Source: Acanthosoma haemorrhoidale
Lineage: Eukaryota > Arthropoda > Insecta > Hemiptera > Acanthosomatidae
Direction of reading: 5' to 3'
Assembly (NCBI GenBank): GCA_930367205.1
Contig: OV884009.1
Span: 80,435,189 to 80,499,188 of the forward strand
Length of the DNA stretch: 64,000 bases
This document shows, in pieces, positions 1 through 9,201 of this stretch. The number at the start of each line of letters is the position of its first letter. Positions within the stretch are counted from its first letter, which is position 1. The position numbers and the translations under genes were made by a program. The notes beneath the pieces are model-generated. The model was not told the DNA's origin, searched no databases, and saw only the letters and a program-made list of their open reading frames with translations.

Positions 1-341
1 AACATTGCTCTGGTATTATTAATTCTTAATTAATAATACTCATTATAACAAGTAAATTTAAGTTTGCAATATGAGTATAGTTCCAGAGGTATAATAATTT
101 TTACAAAAGTGCATAAAGTGATCATAAAATCCCATCAAAAATAACTTAACAATGTAAGAGGAAAAATTATACTTAACATAGTATTATTATTAGTTCCTTG
201 ATTAGGTAAAATATTAAAGAAATTCTCTTATATAAAATGTAGCAAAGATATAGTAAATGGTATAGTACTGTATTCGATATGGCATTATTATTGGTATAAT
301 TCCGCATTTGTATTATTAGTTGTTTATATGATTTATATTTA
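1..341. other. AT-rich sequence, no gene seen
   Basis: No open frame, repeat or RNA gene can be supported here. It may include the start of the 5' LTR of the copia-like element that follows, but I cannot place an LTR edge. Confidence 0.4.
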
Positions 342-513
342 GTTGTAACGATAAGGGCGGCACTGTTGCGTTTTGGTGATCAGGTTGGCATGTGCCTCAT
401 TGATTCCTATTATGACCGTCCATGAGTGAGTACTGTCCGTATATGTATCCAAATAAATCTGTGCTCTTCTTCGTTTAACTTGCATTTATACTTTATTTCC
501 CTGCACCTTAAAA

Positions 514-527
514 GGTTATGGGCCCAG
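514..527 (+). other. Primer-binding site for internal initiator tRNA-Met
   Basis: The 14 bases GGTTATGGGCCCAG match the primer-binding site known for Drosophila copia, which pairs with an internal stretch of initiator tRNA-Met around the anticodon rather than with its 3' end. Position just upstream of gag is correct. It also marks the approximate right edge of the 5' LTR. Confidence 0.8.
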
Positions 528-651
528 GGTATTGATTTTGCAAGTTTTGTTTTAACGAAAGAGTCGGATTCAGTTTTTGTTTGTTTGTTTGTGCGTTGCG
601 GTGTAACCTGTTGGACTCACATGCGCGGTCGGTTTCGGTTTGTTCGTTTAT

Positions 652-1491
652 GCGATGGCTAGTTCATATATGAACCTTCCTTTCGGTATAAAGCCATTCG
701 ATGGCTCAAATTTTGGTAATTGGGACTTCAGGATAAAATTGTTACTTGAGCAAAACGGAGTACTTCAAGTTCTAAAAGAGGACCCCCCAACTGGGGAAGC
801 CGAACTCAAGTTGTTTAATCAAGAAGATGTAAGAGCCCGTAACGTTATTGTGCAAGGACTTGCCGATAATATATTACCTACAATCAAGGAAAAGAAGACG
901 GCGAAGGGGATAATGGATGCCCTAGCAGCGACTTACGAAAAGCGTGGGATGAAATCGCTTGTCACCGCCCAGAAGGCTTGGAGAAAATTGGAATACAATA
1001 ATGATCGCCCTCTCCAAGAGTTTTTTCAAACGTTTGATTCAATGGCTTCGGAGGTGAGAGTGGCTGGTGGTAATTTAGAAGAGGGTGAGGTTTTACACCA
1101 GCTTCTTGTTGCAATGCCGTCCGATTATGATTCTGTGGTGTCTGCGATGGACATTTTGTGTAGTAAGGACAAGACGGCCGTTACTTTGGAGTATGTGAAA
1201 AACACACTTCTGGCTGAATATGAGAGGAATTTGAAGAAAGAAGATCACCCGTCTGCAAATGTTTTTTCAGCTTATAAAAATAGAGCTAAAAGCTTTAATA
1301 AAAATTTGAAGGTTGGTCAAAACAAAAGTATGTCTAACGTTATTTGTTATTATTGCAAAAATCGAGGTCATTTTAAGAATAATTGTCCTAAACTTAAAAA
1401 TAAAGGATTTGCCGCCATTTCTAGTGATAACAACTGTGAGGAATTTCTGTTTACTACCCAGGATAACAGTAGTCATACCACAACAGATTAG
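652..1491 (+). CDS. Copia-like Gag
   Basis: The product is a 279-aa capsid/nucleocapsid protein of a Ty1/copia element. The N-terminal part has the UBN2-type gag pattern (LPFGIKPFDGSNFGNWDFRI near the start) and the C-terminal part has a CCHC zinc knuckle, C-x2-C-x4-H-x4-C, at residues 232-245. I chose the ATG at 652; an in-frame ATG at 640 is less likely. A TAG stop at 1489-1491 ends it, but the downstream protease and RT continue in the same frame, so this was either a single gag-pol frame broken by one mutation or a read-through site. The former is likelier given the other damage. Confidence 0.85.
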   Translation, partial: AMASSYMNLPFGIKPFDGSNFGNWDFRIKLLLEQNGVLQVLKEDPPTGEAELKLFNQEDVRARNVIVQGLADNILPTIKEKKTAKGIMDALAATYEKRGMKSLVTAQKAWRKLEYNNDRPLQEFFQTFDSMASEVRVAGGNLEEGEVLHQLLVAMPSDYDSVVSAMDILCSKDKTAVTLEYVKNTLLAEYERNLKKEDHPSANVFSAYKNRAKSFNKNLKVGQNKSMSNVICYYCKNRGHFKNNCPKLKNKGFAAISSDNNCEEFLFTTQDNSSHTTTD

Positions 1492-2763
1492 GCAGTAGCT
1501 TGTAAACAATCATCTGATGTAGCATGTTTCCTAGTCGATTCAGGTGCGACATGTCATCTTTTTAAGGAACAAGCAAATGTTGTTGGTGCATGTAACAGTC
1601 TAATGCATCGAAGGATGGGGCATAGTGCATTATGTCCTGTTGGAATTTGTTTAAAGGGGAAGCAAACTAAGTTATTATTCATGAAGAGCAACGAACCTAA
1701 GCACATCATGGTATCTCCAGAAGAATGCATTCCTGAAGATCAGAGTAAATCTTCCACACCTCAGGACAACTGTAAGTCACCCATACCTGGACCGAGTGAT
1801 GTTATAGAAGATATTGCAGGTGATTCTGATTCAGAAAGTATTTTCCGTGGTTTTCCTGATGAAACGACTGGTTATCCGAAGAAAGAACGAAAATCAACAA
1901 GGAAAAAGGTAAAACCAAAGTATTTGGATGATTATGTTATTAATTTTGCCTTAAATGAAATGGCATTGTCCACTAATGCCGAAATAGATGTTCTCAAGAC
2001 ATTTTCAGATGCGATTCACGATCCCGATTGGCAGCAAGCCATTAACGAAGAATTAACCTCATTAGAAAGTAATATGACTTGGGAAGAGGTAGATGTTCCA
2101 CCGGAGTTGACCCCCATTGACTGTAAGTGGGTTTTCACCATAAAGACTTCCAATGGTGAATCTAAGAAGAAGGCGCGCTTAGTGGCTCGCGGTTTTCAAC
2201 AACATATCGATGACCTTGACAACATCTATGCACCGGTTGCCCGTTTCACGACACTTCGAGTACTTCTTTCTACGGCTGCAGAGAAGGATCTATTCATTGA
2301 TCAGCTTGATGTTAGGAGTGCGTTTCTTAAAAGTGATCTAAAGGTGCCAGTTTATATAAAGCCACCGGAAGGCTATAAAAGTGATAAAGTGTTAAAATTG
2401 AAAAAGGCTTTATATGGTCTCAAACAAAGTCCAAAAGTGTGGAATGACCATTTAAATGATAGATTATTGAAATTTGGATTTTGTAGATCTAATGTAGACC
2501 CATGTTTATATTTTGATGGCAGTGTTTATATTCTTGTATGGGTTGATGACTTTCTATTGATAGCTAATTCTAAATCTAAATTGGAAAAGGTTAAGAAATT
2601 ATTAATGACAGATTTAGAATGTAAAGATTATGATAATGGAAATTTAGAATTTTTAGGGTTGAATATTTTCAGAAATAAACTAGGGAATATTGTAATTAAA
2701 CAGGAAAATCTTATTAAGAAAATATTTCATAAGTTTAATATGTCAGATGCTAAATCTAAATGA
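1492..2763 (+). pseudogene. Copia-like protease-RT fragment lacking integrase
   Basis: This continues the gag frame after its stop. The retroviral-type protease motif DSGATCHLF lies at 1537-1563. A jump then leads to a short MHRRMGH remnant of the integrase zinc finger (1603) and an acidic linker. The RT follows: KWVF..K and KARLVARGFQQ boxes near 2130-2210, QLDVRSAFL near 2300, and a catalytic WVDD (2539-2550) in place of the usual YVDD. TGA at 2761 interrupts it. The integrase core and the DDE residues are absent, so transposition from this copy is impossible without help. Confidence 0.85.
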
Positions 2764-2979
2764 ATACCTATTGAGCCTAAGCTTAATCTCGAAAAAGGAG
2801 ATCCGAATAATTGTCCTAAGCTACCTTATAAAGAACTTTTAGGAAGCTTAATGTATTTGATGGTCGCTTCTCGACCAGATCTAACTTATGCAATTTCATA
2901 TTTTGGTAGATTTATTTCAAAACTGTTTTACTGTAACTCATTCGAAACACTTGAAAAATGTAAGATACTTGAAACATAG
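2764..2979 (+). pseudogene. Remnant of copia RT connection / RNase H
   Basis: The frame stays open after the TGA and encodes LPYKELLGSLMYL and ASRPDLTYAISYFGRF, the conserved copia segment between RT and RNase H. It then degenerates and stops at 2977-2979. RNase H catalytic motifs are not found downstream. Confidence 0.75.
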
Positions 2980-3260
2980 TCCTGACATGGCTCTTAGCTT
3001 TGACAAATCTAACTCTAGTGATGTATGTGACAACGAGGAGTTAAGGTGTCTTAACTAATCCCAAACATAGATAATACATGTTTACACTCCCCCCTATATA
3101 TAGGCTGAGCCTAAGGCTCTCGTGGTCATTCCGCGATGTAGCTCTCTGTGCTAAGTCATTCTCTCAATGTTACTCCGCTAGTTATCAGTGTATAATACTC
3201 TTAAATGTATCTTTGATCTTTATTTCAAATAAATCTTTTTAAAAATGTCTTCCGCGTTGA

Positions 3261-3925
3261 AGTTTATTTAGAGTTTATAGATGAGTAGATGAATATGTTT
3301 GGATATTGGCTAAGGCTGATAAAAGAGAGATGTTAGATTTTCATCAAATGTATTAATCAACATTTTAATATACCATGTATGTCTGACCTATATATATGTA
3401 CTTCAGGTGTGTTTTGGACATTTTAGCATAACTTATTGGAAAATTGTTACTTTTTGAAATTATTTTCACTGCTTTGTCATCCATTTCATTTCCAATTCAA
3501 TGTTTCATTGTCCTTTCACTCAAGAAAATAAACCATCTATGTAATTAGTTATGGAAATATAGTACCTCCTAAAATAGAGTTCCTGTCAGTGAAAATGTGA
3601 ATTTTTTGGTGTTTAAAGTTGTATTCATTTATTAGTTTAAGAGATTATAGAATGACTAGTTGAAAAATGTCAGCTTGATTGTTAGCGTGAAATGATGCCA
3701 GTCTGTATTTGTGTAAGTTAGTATTTATGCCTCTTTTGAATGTCAAGTTTGCACATTCAATAAATTTATCTTTTATAAATTATTATTTATTAAGAATAAT
3801 ATACCTTCCTCGAAGATCATAGGCATAATCTTAAAACTAAAAGGTGAAAATGCCCATGCTGTGTGAAAAAAGTAGCCAAGGGGGAAACTAACTGTAATTC
3901 TTAACCAATGCTAAGGATTACATAT
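3261..3925. other. AT-rich intergenic, no gene seen
   Basis: No open frame of interest and no recognisable repeat. It separates the copia remnant from the first foldback element. Confidence 0.5.
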
Positions 3926-4588
3926 TTTAACTAAAAAAACATAAGTAAAAAACAACCCCCCCTCTTCTTCATATGTGTGAGTTTTAAAATTATAGGCCTG
4001 TAATAATTTTGAAAAAACAACTAGCTAAATGTGTCAGTTCAAATATATCTATTACGAAAAGAATGATGAACCTAGAATGTAGATTTTGCCCAAAAATAGA
4101 AGACTGAATAGAAACAAACTTGGAATCTGACATAATTTAAAAACATAACTGCTTGCATCGCGATGAAATTCACACTGGACAAATATCCCAAAACATTAAA
4201 AATAGATTATACCAATATGAAAATAGTTTCTTAGATTAAAAAAATGTAAAAAAAGAAGCTAATCCTTAGTGGAACAGAGTAAACACCTTGAAGCATAAAT
4301 TTGATTTTACAGAATTCCAAAATTAAAAAAAAACGAAAAATAAAAAATAAGAGATTAAGATCTTTGGTGGCTTTACACGTCTCGATTTCACAGTCAATTT
4401 CTAAAGTGACCGCCAAAATGTAAATAATTTTTATTCTAATACATTAAAAATATTAGAGGAGGATTGACAGAATTTATTTTTTTTTAAATATTTTTTGGGG
4501 TAAAAAGATATTCTAGACATTTTGGTTTTGGACAATTGCCAATCATTTTTTTAATAATAGATAAATTTTAACTGGCACAATTAGCCAG

Positions 4589-4619
<31 letters not shown>

Positions 4620-4695
4620 TGGTCCAGACCTTCAATTTTAAAACTCACAAATGAGGGGGGGGGTTCTTATTTATTTATGTTTTCCAGTTATGATA
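3926..4695. repeat. Foldback (inverted-repeat) element, copy 1
   Basis: The left arm (about 3930-4060) reads as the reverse complement of the right arm (about 4530-4695). Shared blocks include a C/G homopolymer run, GTGAGTTTTAAAATT, and the segment around AACT(G/A)GCTAA-GTG-CAGTT. The loop of about 470 bases includes a GCATAAATTTGATTTTACAGAATTCC block found again near 8635 and 10670. The right arm has a 25-30 base T run (about 4590-4614). No transposase is encoded, so this is a MITE-like or foldback element. Confidence 0.7.
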
Positions 4696-5031
4696 CATAA
4701 ACCACCTAAGCAGGTAGAATCATCCACTAAAATTAAAAATAAGTTATTCTTATTCAGATATTGTGTTACTATGGCTATGTCCATTGTATCCTTAATTCAG
4801 TTTTAAAATATATTTATCTAATAGAAAAAAAAAATATATGAGGTTACTGATTGAATGTGCTTGTGCCTGATGAATCGAGGTAATAATGGGGAGTAAATAA
4901 TGGGGGCACAATTAGTGTTAAATATTAAATTACAGATGAATTCATTTCTTTGTTTAATAACTTTATCTAATTACTAATATTTGTTACTTATAATTTTCAT
5001 TAACTTAAATACTTATTATTTTTTAATTAAA

Positions 5032-5042
5032 TGGCAACACTG
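5032..5042 (+). promoter_or_regulatory. TGGCAACACTG core-promoter-like motif
   Basis: It lies 115 bases upstream of the ATG at 5157. It resembles the insect Motif 1 element (GGTCACACT type) found near TATA-less start sites. The equivalent base run upstream of the paralogue is TGGCGACACTG (9099-9109), in an otherwise conserved block. The function is inferred from position and conservation only. Confidence 0.4.
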
Positions 5043-5156
5043 TACAGCCTTAGAAGAGTAAACTGTTAACACGTGTTTAATTAAGGTTAACTTTCCCTCT
5101 TACTGTTGTCTATTATATACATTATAACCGATTTTCTTTTACATACCCATATAATG

Positions 5157-5822
5157 ATGGAAGTGAGTTTCAAATGCAATCTAGTTTCAAATTCTAACAG
5201 AAAGAGGCCTCCAGGCAAAAAAAACACTTTAGTACCAAGGAGAAGTCTCAAATTGAACAAAATGCCAATTTCTGAGAATATACTCTTAGATTGTAAGCAA
5301 GTAAGACCTTGTTCTGTTATTCTTCAGAGACTTACAGATGAGCAATTGAGAAAGTATTGTAGTGAAAGTGACTATGAAGAATATATATTAGCTGCTAAGC
5401 AAAAAAATATTGGAAGAAAAAGTCATGACTCTGATGATGAGGATTTTTTAGGACTCGAACATCCTTACAGAAATACTGCAAATTTGAAGTCTGTTAAGAA
5501 TATATCTATAGATTGTAAGCAAGTAAGACCTTGTCCTGTTGTTCTTCAGAGGCTTACAGATAAGCAATTGAGAAAGTATTGTAATTATACGGCACAACCT
5601 GCATTAAATCAAAGTCAAATAAAGTCATCAGAAAAACCATTAGAAATGGTGAACAAACTGGATGTTTGTTTAAAAAGCTTAGTTAACCCAGTTTCTAGCG
5701 GTTATGATTCACAATGCTCAGCCACCGAAGCCAATTTTGATTTCTTAATGAACATAGAGATGGAAAAAACTTACCGCCTAATTGAGCACAGGCGCAATAC
5801 ATGTTGTAGGAGGCTCCCATAA
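5157..5822 (+). CDS. IN-box-gene paralogue A, lacking the IN-box, with a duplicated box
   Basis: It encodes 221 aa from the second of two adjacent ATGs, matching the start of the paralogue at 9202. Residues 1 to about 113 align with that paralogue: a basic N-terminus, a box at 45-68 ending LTDEQLRKYC, a helical YEEYILAAKQKN segment, and an acidic HDSDDEDFLG stretch. Unlike the paralogue, the 72-base box is repeated at residues 119-142 (bases 5289-5360 and 5511-5582). The last 80 residues have an unrelated tail with no IN-box. It has no introns. It could be a divergent functional copy or a rearranged pseudogene with an intact frame; I do not know which. Confidence 0.6.
   Translation: MEVSFKCNLVSNSNRKRPPGKKNTLVPRRSLKLNKMPISENILLDCKQVRPCSVILQRLTDEQLRKYCSESDYEEYILAAKQKNIGRKSHDSDDEDFLGLEHPYRNTANLKSVKNISIDCKQVRPCPVVLQRLTDKQLRKYCNYTAQPALNQSQIKSSEKPLEMVNKLDVCLKSLVNPVSSGYDSQCSATEANFDFLMNIEMEKTYRLIEHRRNTCCRRLP
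5289..5582 (+). repeat. Two direct 72-bp repeats inside paralogue A
   Basis: Bases 5289-5360 and 5511-5582 are near-identical, differing at a handful of sites, and keep frame. Spacing is 222 bases. The paralogue at 9202 has only one copy, so this is a local duplication in copy A. Confidence 0.85.
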
Positions 5823-5945
5823 ATAAGTAGGAGTAAATCCCAGCACTATGAAACCTATTAAAAAAATATTCTATTTTTATATATTGAACAGAATAAAATA
5901 AACACAATAAAATCTCCTCCTGTGTATACCTACGCTCCAACTCAC

Positions 5946-7400
5946 TCAGCCACCCTGGACCCAGAAGGAAGTTATTTATTTAGTAGTTGCCAATTTGCAT
6001 CACCTCCCCAAGGCTTGTGATCCAGTAGGAGTTGGGCTGCTACTTGGTGTTAACTCCAGCTGCTGCCATGGGAACGTAATCAATATGAATGTTTAATGTT
6101 TAAAAATTTAAATAATTTTTTTTTGTTTATCAATAAAATTTTATGTTTTGATACAGATTTTATAGAATCAATTTTGACTATTTACTATATAAATAAGAAT
6201 ATACCATTTAAAAAACATTTTGTTTTTTTATTTTATAACTTTTGAATAAATTAGTTAGATTTTTATCTAAACTAGTTTTTTCTAAATTGGAGAGTATATA
6301 ATTATAAATATATGAAACTAAACGTGAGTAAGATAAAAATATAATTTCTAAAACATCAATAATAAAAGAAATTGGCAGAATAATCTCCTTTGTCCTACTG
6401 ATTTGCCAAACAAAGAACAGGTTTTTTATCACTCCTGTTGAATTTTATAAAAATCTTTTTAAATGTATTCTTCCAGTTTTATTTCTCATTTTTGATTCTG
6501 ACTTAGAAAAGGTCAAATGTTTATTATCAGAGAAGAAGCATGTTCATTGAATTGTTGTTGTTTAAATTTTCTTTTAGGAATAACATTACCAAGAATATTG
6601 AGTTCCATTTGTTCTGTGGGACACTAGAGGGAAACTAACTGTAATTAATTGATGGTAGAGTCAATACCTTCTTTTTTTTTTTTCAACCTTTCAGAGTACA
6701 TTTTTTTTAAATAAGATTTTGATACTTATGAACTCCGGCATTGAGATGTGTGATTTTATTTTAATAAATAAATAAAATAATGCAAAAATACATATTTAAA
6801 TGCTGGAATTCATAACTGTCTAAGATATTACTGGTGTTATCTGAAATAACAATCAGAATTTTGTCCCCGATATTCCGAAAATCTATGATTTATTTTATTT
6901 CTGTTGTCAAATTTTCACTTTAATAGTCACCTTTCATATCATCACAGAATAATAGCGTGCTTTTCAACTCCCTTTGGTCTCCAAAATGGACTGTCAAAGA
7001 TAAATATGATTCATTTTAAATTGAAGTCCAACAATTGGTGGGCAAAGTGAGTTTTTGGATTTTATGAATTGTTTCTTTTATGTCAGATGAGCGTTACTTG
7101 TACAAAGCGGGTATAATTATTTTTCAAATTTAGCCCAATTAGCCAATATGGAAAGTTAATAAATTAAATTAAAGAACATTTTTTATTCATGTGTAAACAG
7201 TATAAAGGATAAAAAGTTTTACAAATTAATTTTGTTATTATTGTTTGCATTATAATTTTTCAATATATTTATTAAATAATGAGAATAAATTATCGCTAGA
7301 TTGATTGTTCTGTTTCCGTCTTACGCACCTGGGGGTCTGGTTTCAGTATGCAAAAGAGGATGAGGAACGAGAACTAGCATCGAGTAAGTAAATCAGTTGC
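5946..7400. other. AT-rich intergenic, no gene seen
   Basis: I see no supported gene. Minus-strand frames at 6208-6432 are A/T-driven. The sequence just before (5812-5945) is shared in inverted orientation with 8445-8590. Confidence 0.4.
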
Positions 7401-7479
7401 ATTGAAACTCGGAGCTGTAAAGCTTAAGGGATTCTAATACGCTAGCAGACCTGGAACGGCTGGAGGTAATATGATATTT

Positions 7480-7940
7480 TACCTTTGCATAACATCCCTA
7501 TATCCAGCAAACCTAACTATATTCCTATCAATATTAGTCACTCCCCATCTTTCACAATCTTTAAATTCCGATTTTACCAGTTCCTCATCTTCATTTAGTC
7601 TAATAATGCATGATTCTTTATCAGAATTCTATTATTTATAACAGAAGTCTTTTCCAGCAAAAAAAAAACTCAATTGCCTGATTTCTTTAATGCACTCTTT
7701 TTCCACTATAGAAATGCACAACACCACAGGTCACACACTAACTGGGTCGGAAGTTTGGAGTTAACTGATGAGAAATTAAAGAAAAATATAAGGACACAAA
7801 GGGATTTGAGGGGGAGAGGATTTTTTTATTAAGGCACTTCTTTAAAAGGTGCAATCATAAGCCATTGATTGTTTGAAAAATAATCGATAATACACAACAA
7901 TCAATCTATTAATTGTGACAATTGACTATTGGCCACCCCT
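7480..7940 (-). mobile_element. Diverged hAT-like element, copy 3 (left end not placed)
   Basis: On the minus strand, 7940 down to about 7865 matches the left terminus of the elements at 43435 and 53834: a G-rich start, then TTGATTGTTGTGTATTATCGATTATTT. Further in, GGACACAAAGGGATTTGAGGGGG (7793-7815) matches the reverse complement of 46340-46400 in the largest copy. The other end is not clear. No transposase is seen. Confidence 0.5.
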
Positions 7941-7956
7941 ACTGTTAGGTAGAAAT

Positions 7957-8280
7957 TTAATTAATTACTTCTTCTTTCTTAATATTCACCATATCTTCTA
8001 ATTTTGAAAATTTATTTTCCAATATTTTATTTCGTAATTCTTCCTCTTCCTTCTCTATTTTATTTTCCAATTCGCTGTTCTTAATCGTAGTTCCATAATC
8101 TGTAATTTGGTTTTGTAATGAAATTACTTCTCCTTTCGCTGTATATTTTTTCTGAATATTCGCTGTATCTTCTAATTCTGAAAATTTATTTTCCAATTCG
8201 CTGTTCTTAATCATAACTTCACAAACTTTATTTTGTAATAAAATATTTTTCTCTTTCATGTTATTTAAGACCCTACCCAC
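7957..8280 (-). CDS. Coiled-coil repeat ORF, unknown
   Basis: This open frame of 107 codons encodes mostly E, K, N and L in heptad-like spacing, with an internal repeat: IKNSELENK occurs twice and LENKFS(E/K)LED twice. This predicts a coiled coil. The start lies inside the left arm of the foldback repeat (8268 on), so the reading frame was partly built by that insertion. No family is recognised; it may be a captured exon fragment or a repeat artefact. Confidence 0.35.
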   Translation of the reverse strand: MGRVLNNMKEKNILLQNKVCEVMIKNSELENKFSELEDTANIQKKYTAKGEVISLQNQITDYGTTIKNSELENKIEKEEEELRNKILENKFSKLEDMVNIKKEEVIN

Positions 8281-8970
8281 TCATATTCATTTGTGCGTGT
8301 TCGAAAAGTGCAGGCTGGAGCAATTTTGAAAAAAAACAAACAAAAACTGGCTAATTGTGTCAGTTAAAATTTATCTATTATTAAAAAAATGATTGGCAAT
8401 TGTCCAAAACCAAAATGTCTAGAATATCACTTCCTTGTGTTTCCAGTGAGTTTGAGCATAGGTATACACAGGAGGAGATTTTATTGTGTTTATTTTATTC
8501 AGTTCAATATTGTTTATTTTAAATACAATATTTTTTTAATAGTTTTCATAGTGCTGGGATTTACTCCTAATTATGGGAGCCGTATAATTACAATACTTTA
8601 AGAGCAACTTATTCAACTTCATTACAACTTAGAGCATAAATTTGATTTTACAGAATTGCAAATTTAAATAAAATAAAATTAAAAGTCAAAAATAAGAAAT
8701 TAGGTGTGAATTTCCAAAGTGACTAAAAAAATGTAAATAATTTTCATTCTGAAACATTAAAAATATTAGAGCAGGATTGAAAGAAAATATATTTTTGGAT
8801 GAAACAAAATTCTAGACATTTTTGTTTGGGACAATTAACAATCATTCCTTAATGACAGATAGATTTACACTGACACAATTGACCAGTTGCTTTTTTTTCA
8901 AAATTGCTCCAGCCTGCACTTTTCGAACACGCACAAATGAATATGAGTGGGTAGGGTCTTATTTATTTTT
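8268..8970. repeat. Foldback element copy 2 with a 62-bp perfect inverted arm
   Basis: Bases about 8268-8330 are the exact reverse complement of about 8918-8980 over roughly 62 bases (core GTGCGTGTTCGAAAAGTGCA). The match continues, diverged, to about 8430 and back to 8815. It belongs to the same family as 3926-4695. The loop carries an inverted fragment of the IN-box gene family (8445-8605). The near-perfect arms suggest this copy is younger than copy 1 or its arms have been kept alike by gene conversion. Confidence 0.8.
8445..8605 (-). pseudogene. Inverted fragment of paralogue A 3' end
   Basis: Read on the minus strand, this matches 5573-5592 (AAGTATTGTAATTATACGG) joined directly to 5812-5945 of copy A, including GGAGTAAATCCCAGCACTATGAAA. 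The roughly 220 bases that lie between those two segments in copy A are missing here. It is a rearranged partial copy sitting inside foldback element 2. Confidence 0.7.
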
Positions 8971-9098
8971 GCGAGATCACCATTAGTGTTTAATATTAAA
9001 TTCAGATGAATTAATTTCTTTGTTTGATAACTTTATCTAATAACTAATGTTTGTTATTTATAATTTTCATTAACTTAAGTAATTTTTTTTTAATGTAG

Positions 9099-9109
9099 TG
9101 GCGACACTG
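9099..9109 (+). promoter_or_regulatory. TGGCGACACTG core-promoter-like motif
   Basis: It lies about 100 bases before the ATG at 9202, at the same place as TGGCAACACTG before paralogue A. The block from about 9021 to the ATG is shared by both copies, so the duplication carried the promoter with the gene. Confidence 0.4.
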
Positions 9110-9201
9110 TAACCTTAGGAGAGTAAACTGTAACCTTCCCTCGCTTACTGTTGTCTATTATATATATTATAACCGATTCTCTTTTACATACCCTTATAAA
9201 G

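Larger units (their letters stand above)
514..3260 (+). mobile_element. Degenerate copia-like (Ty1/copia) LTR retrotransposon
   Basis: The order is primer-binding site, Gag with a zinc knuckle, aspartic protease active site, then reverse transcriptase, which is the Ty1/copia order. The integrase domain is missing: the frame goes from the protease straight to a short histidine-containing remnant and then RT. RNase H is truncated. Bases 3044-3260 carry a TATA-like CTATATATAG and an AATAAA and could be a diverged 3' LTR, sharing a CAAATAAATCT stretch with the sequence before the primer-binding site, but the LTR pair is too diverged to delimit. The element is non-autonomous and old. Confidence 0.85.

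Noticed and set aside
5106..5156. Upstream in-frame extension of copy A
   Set aside because: The extra residues come from the conserved promoter block; the ATG at 5157 matches the preferred start of copy B.
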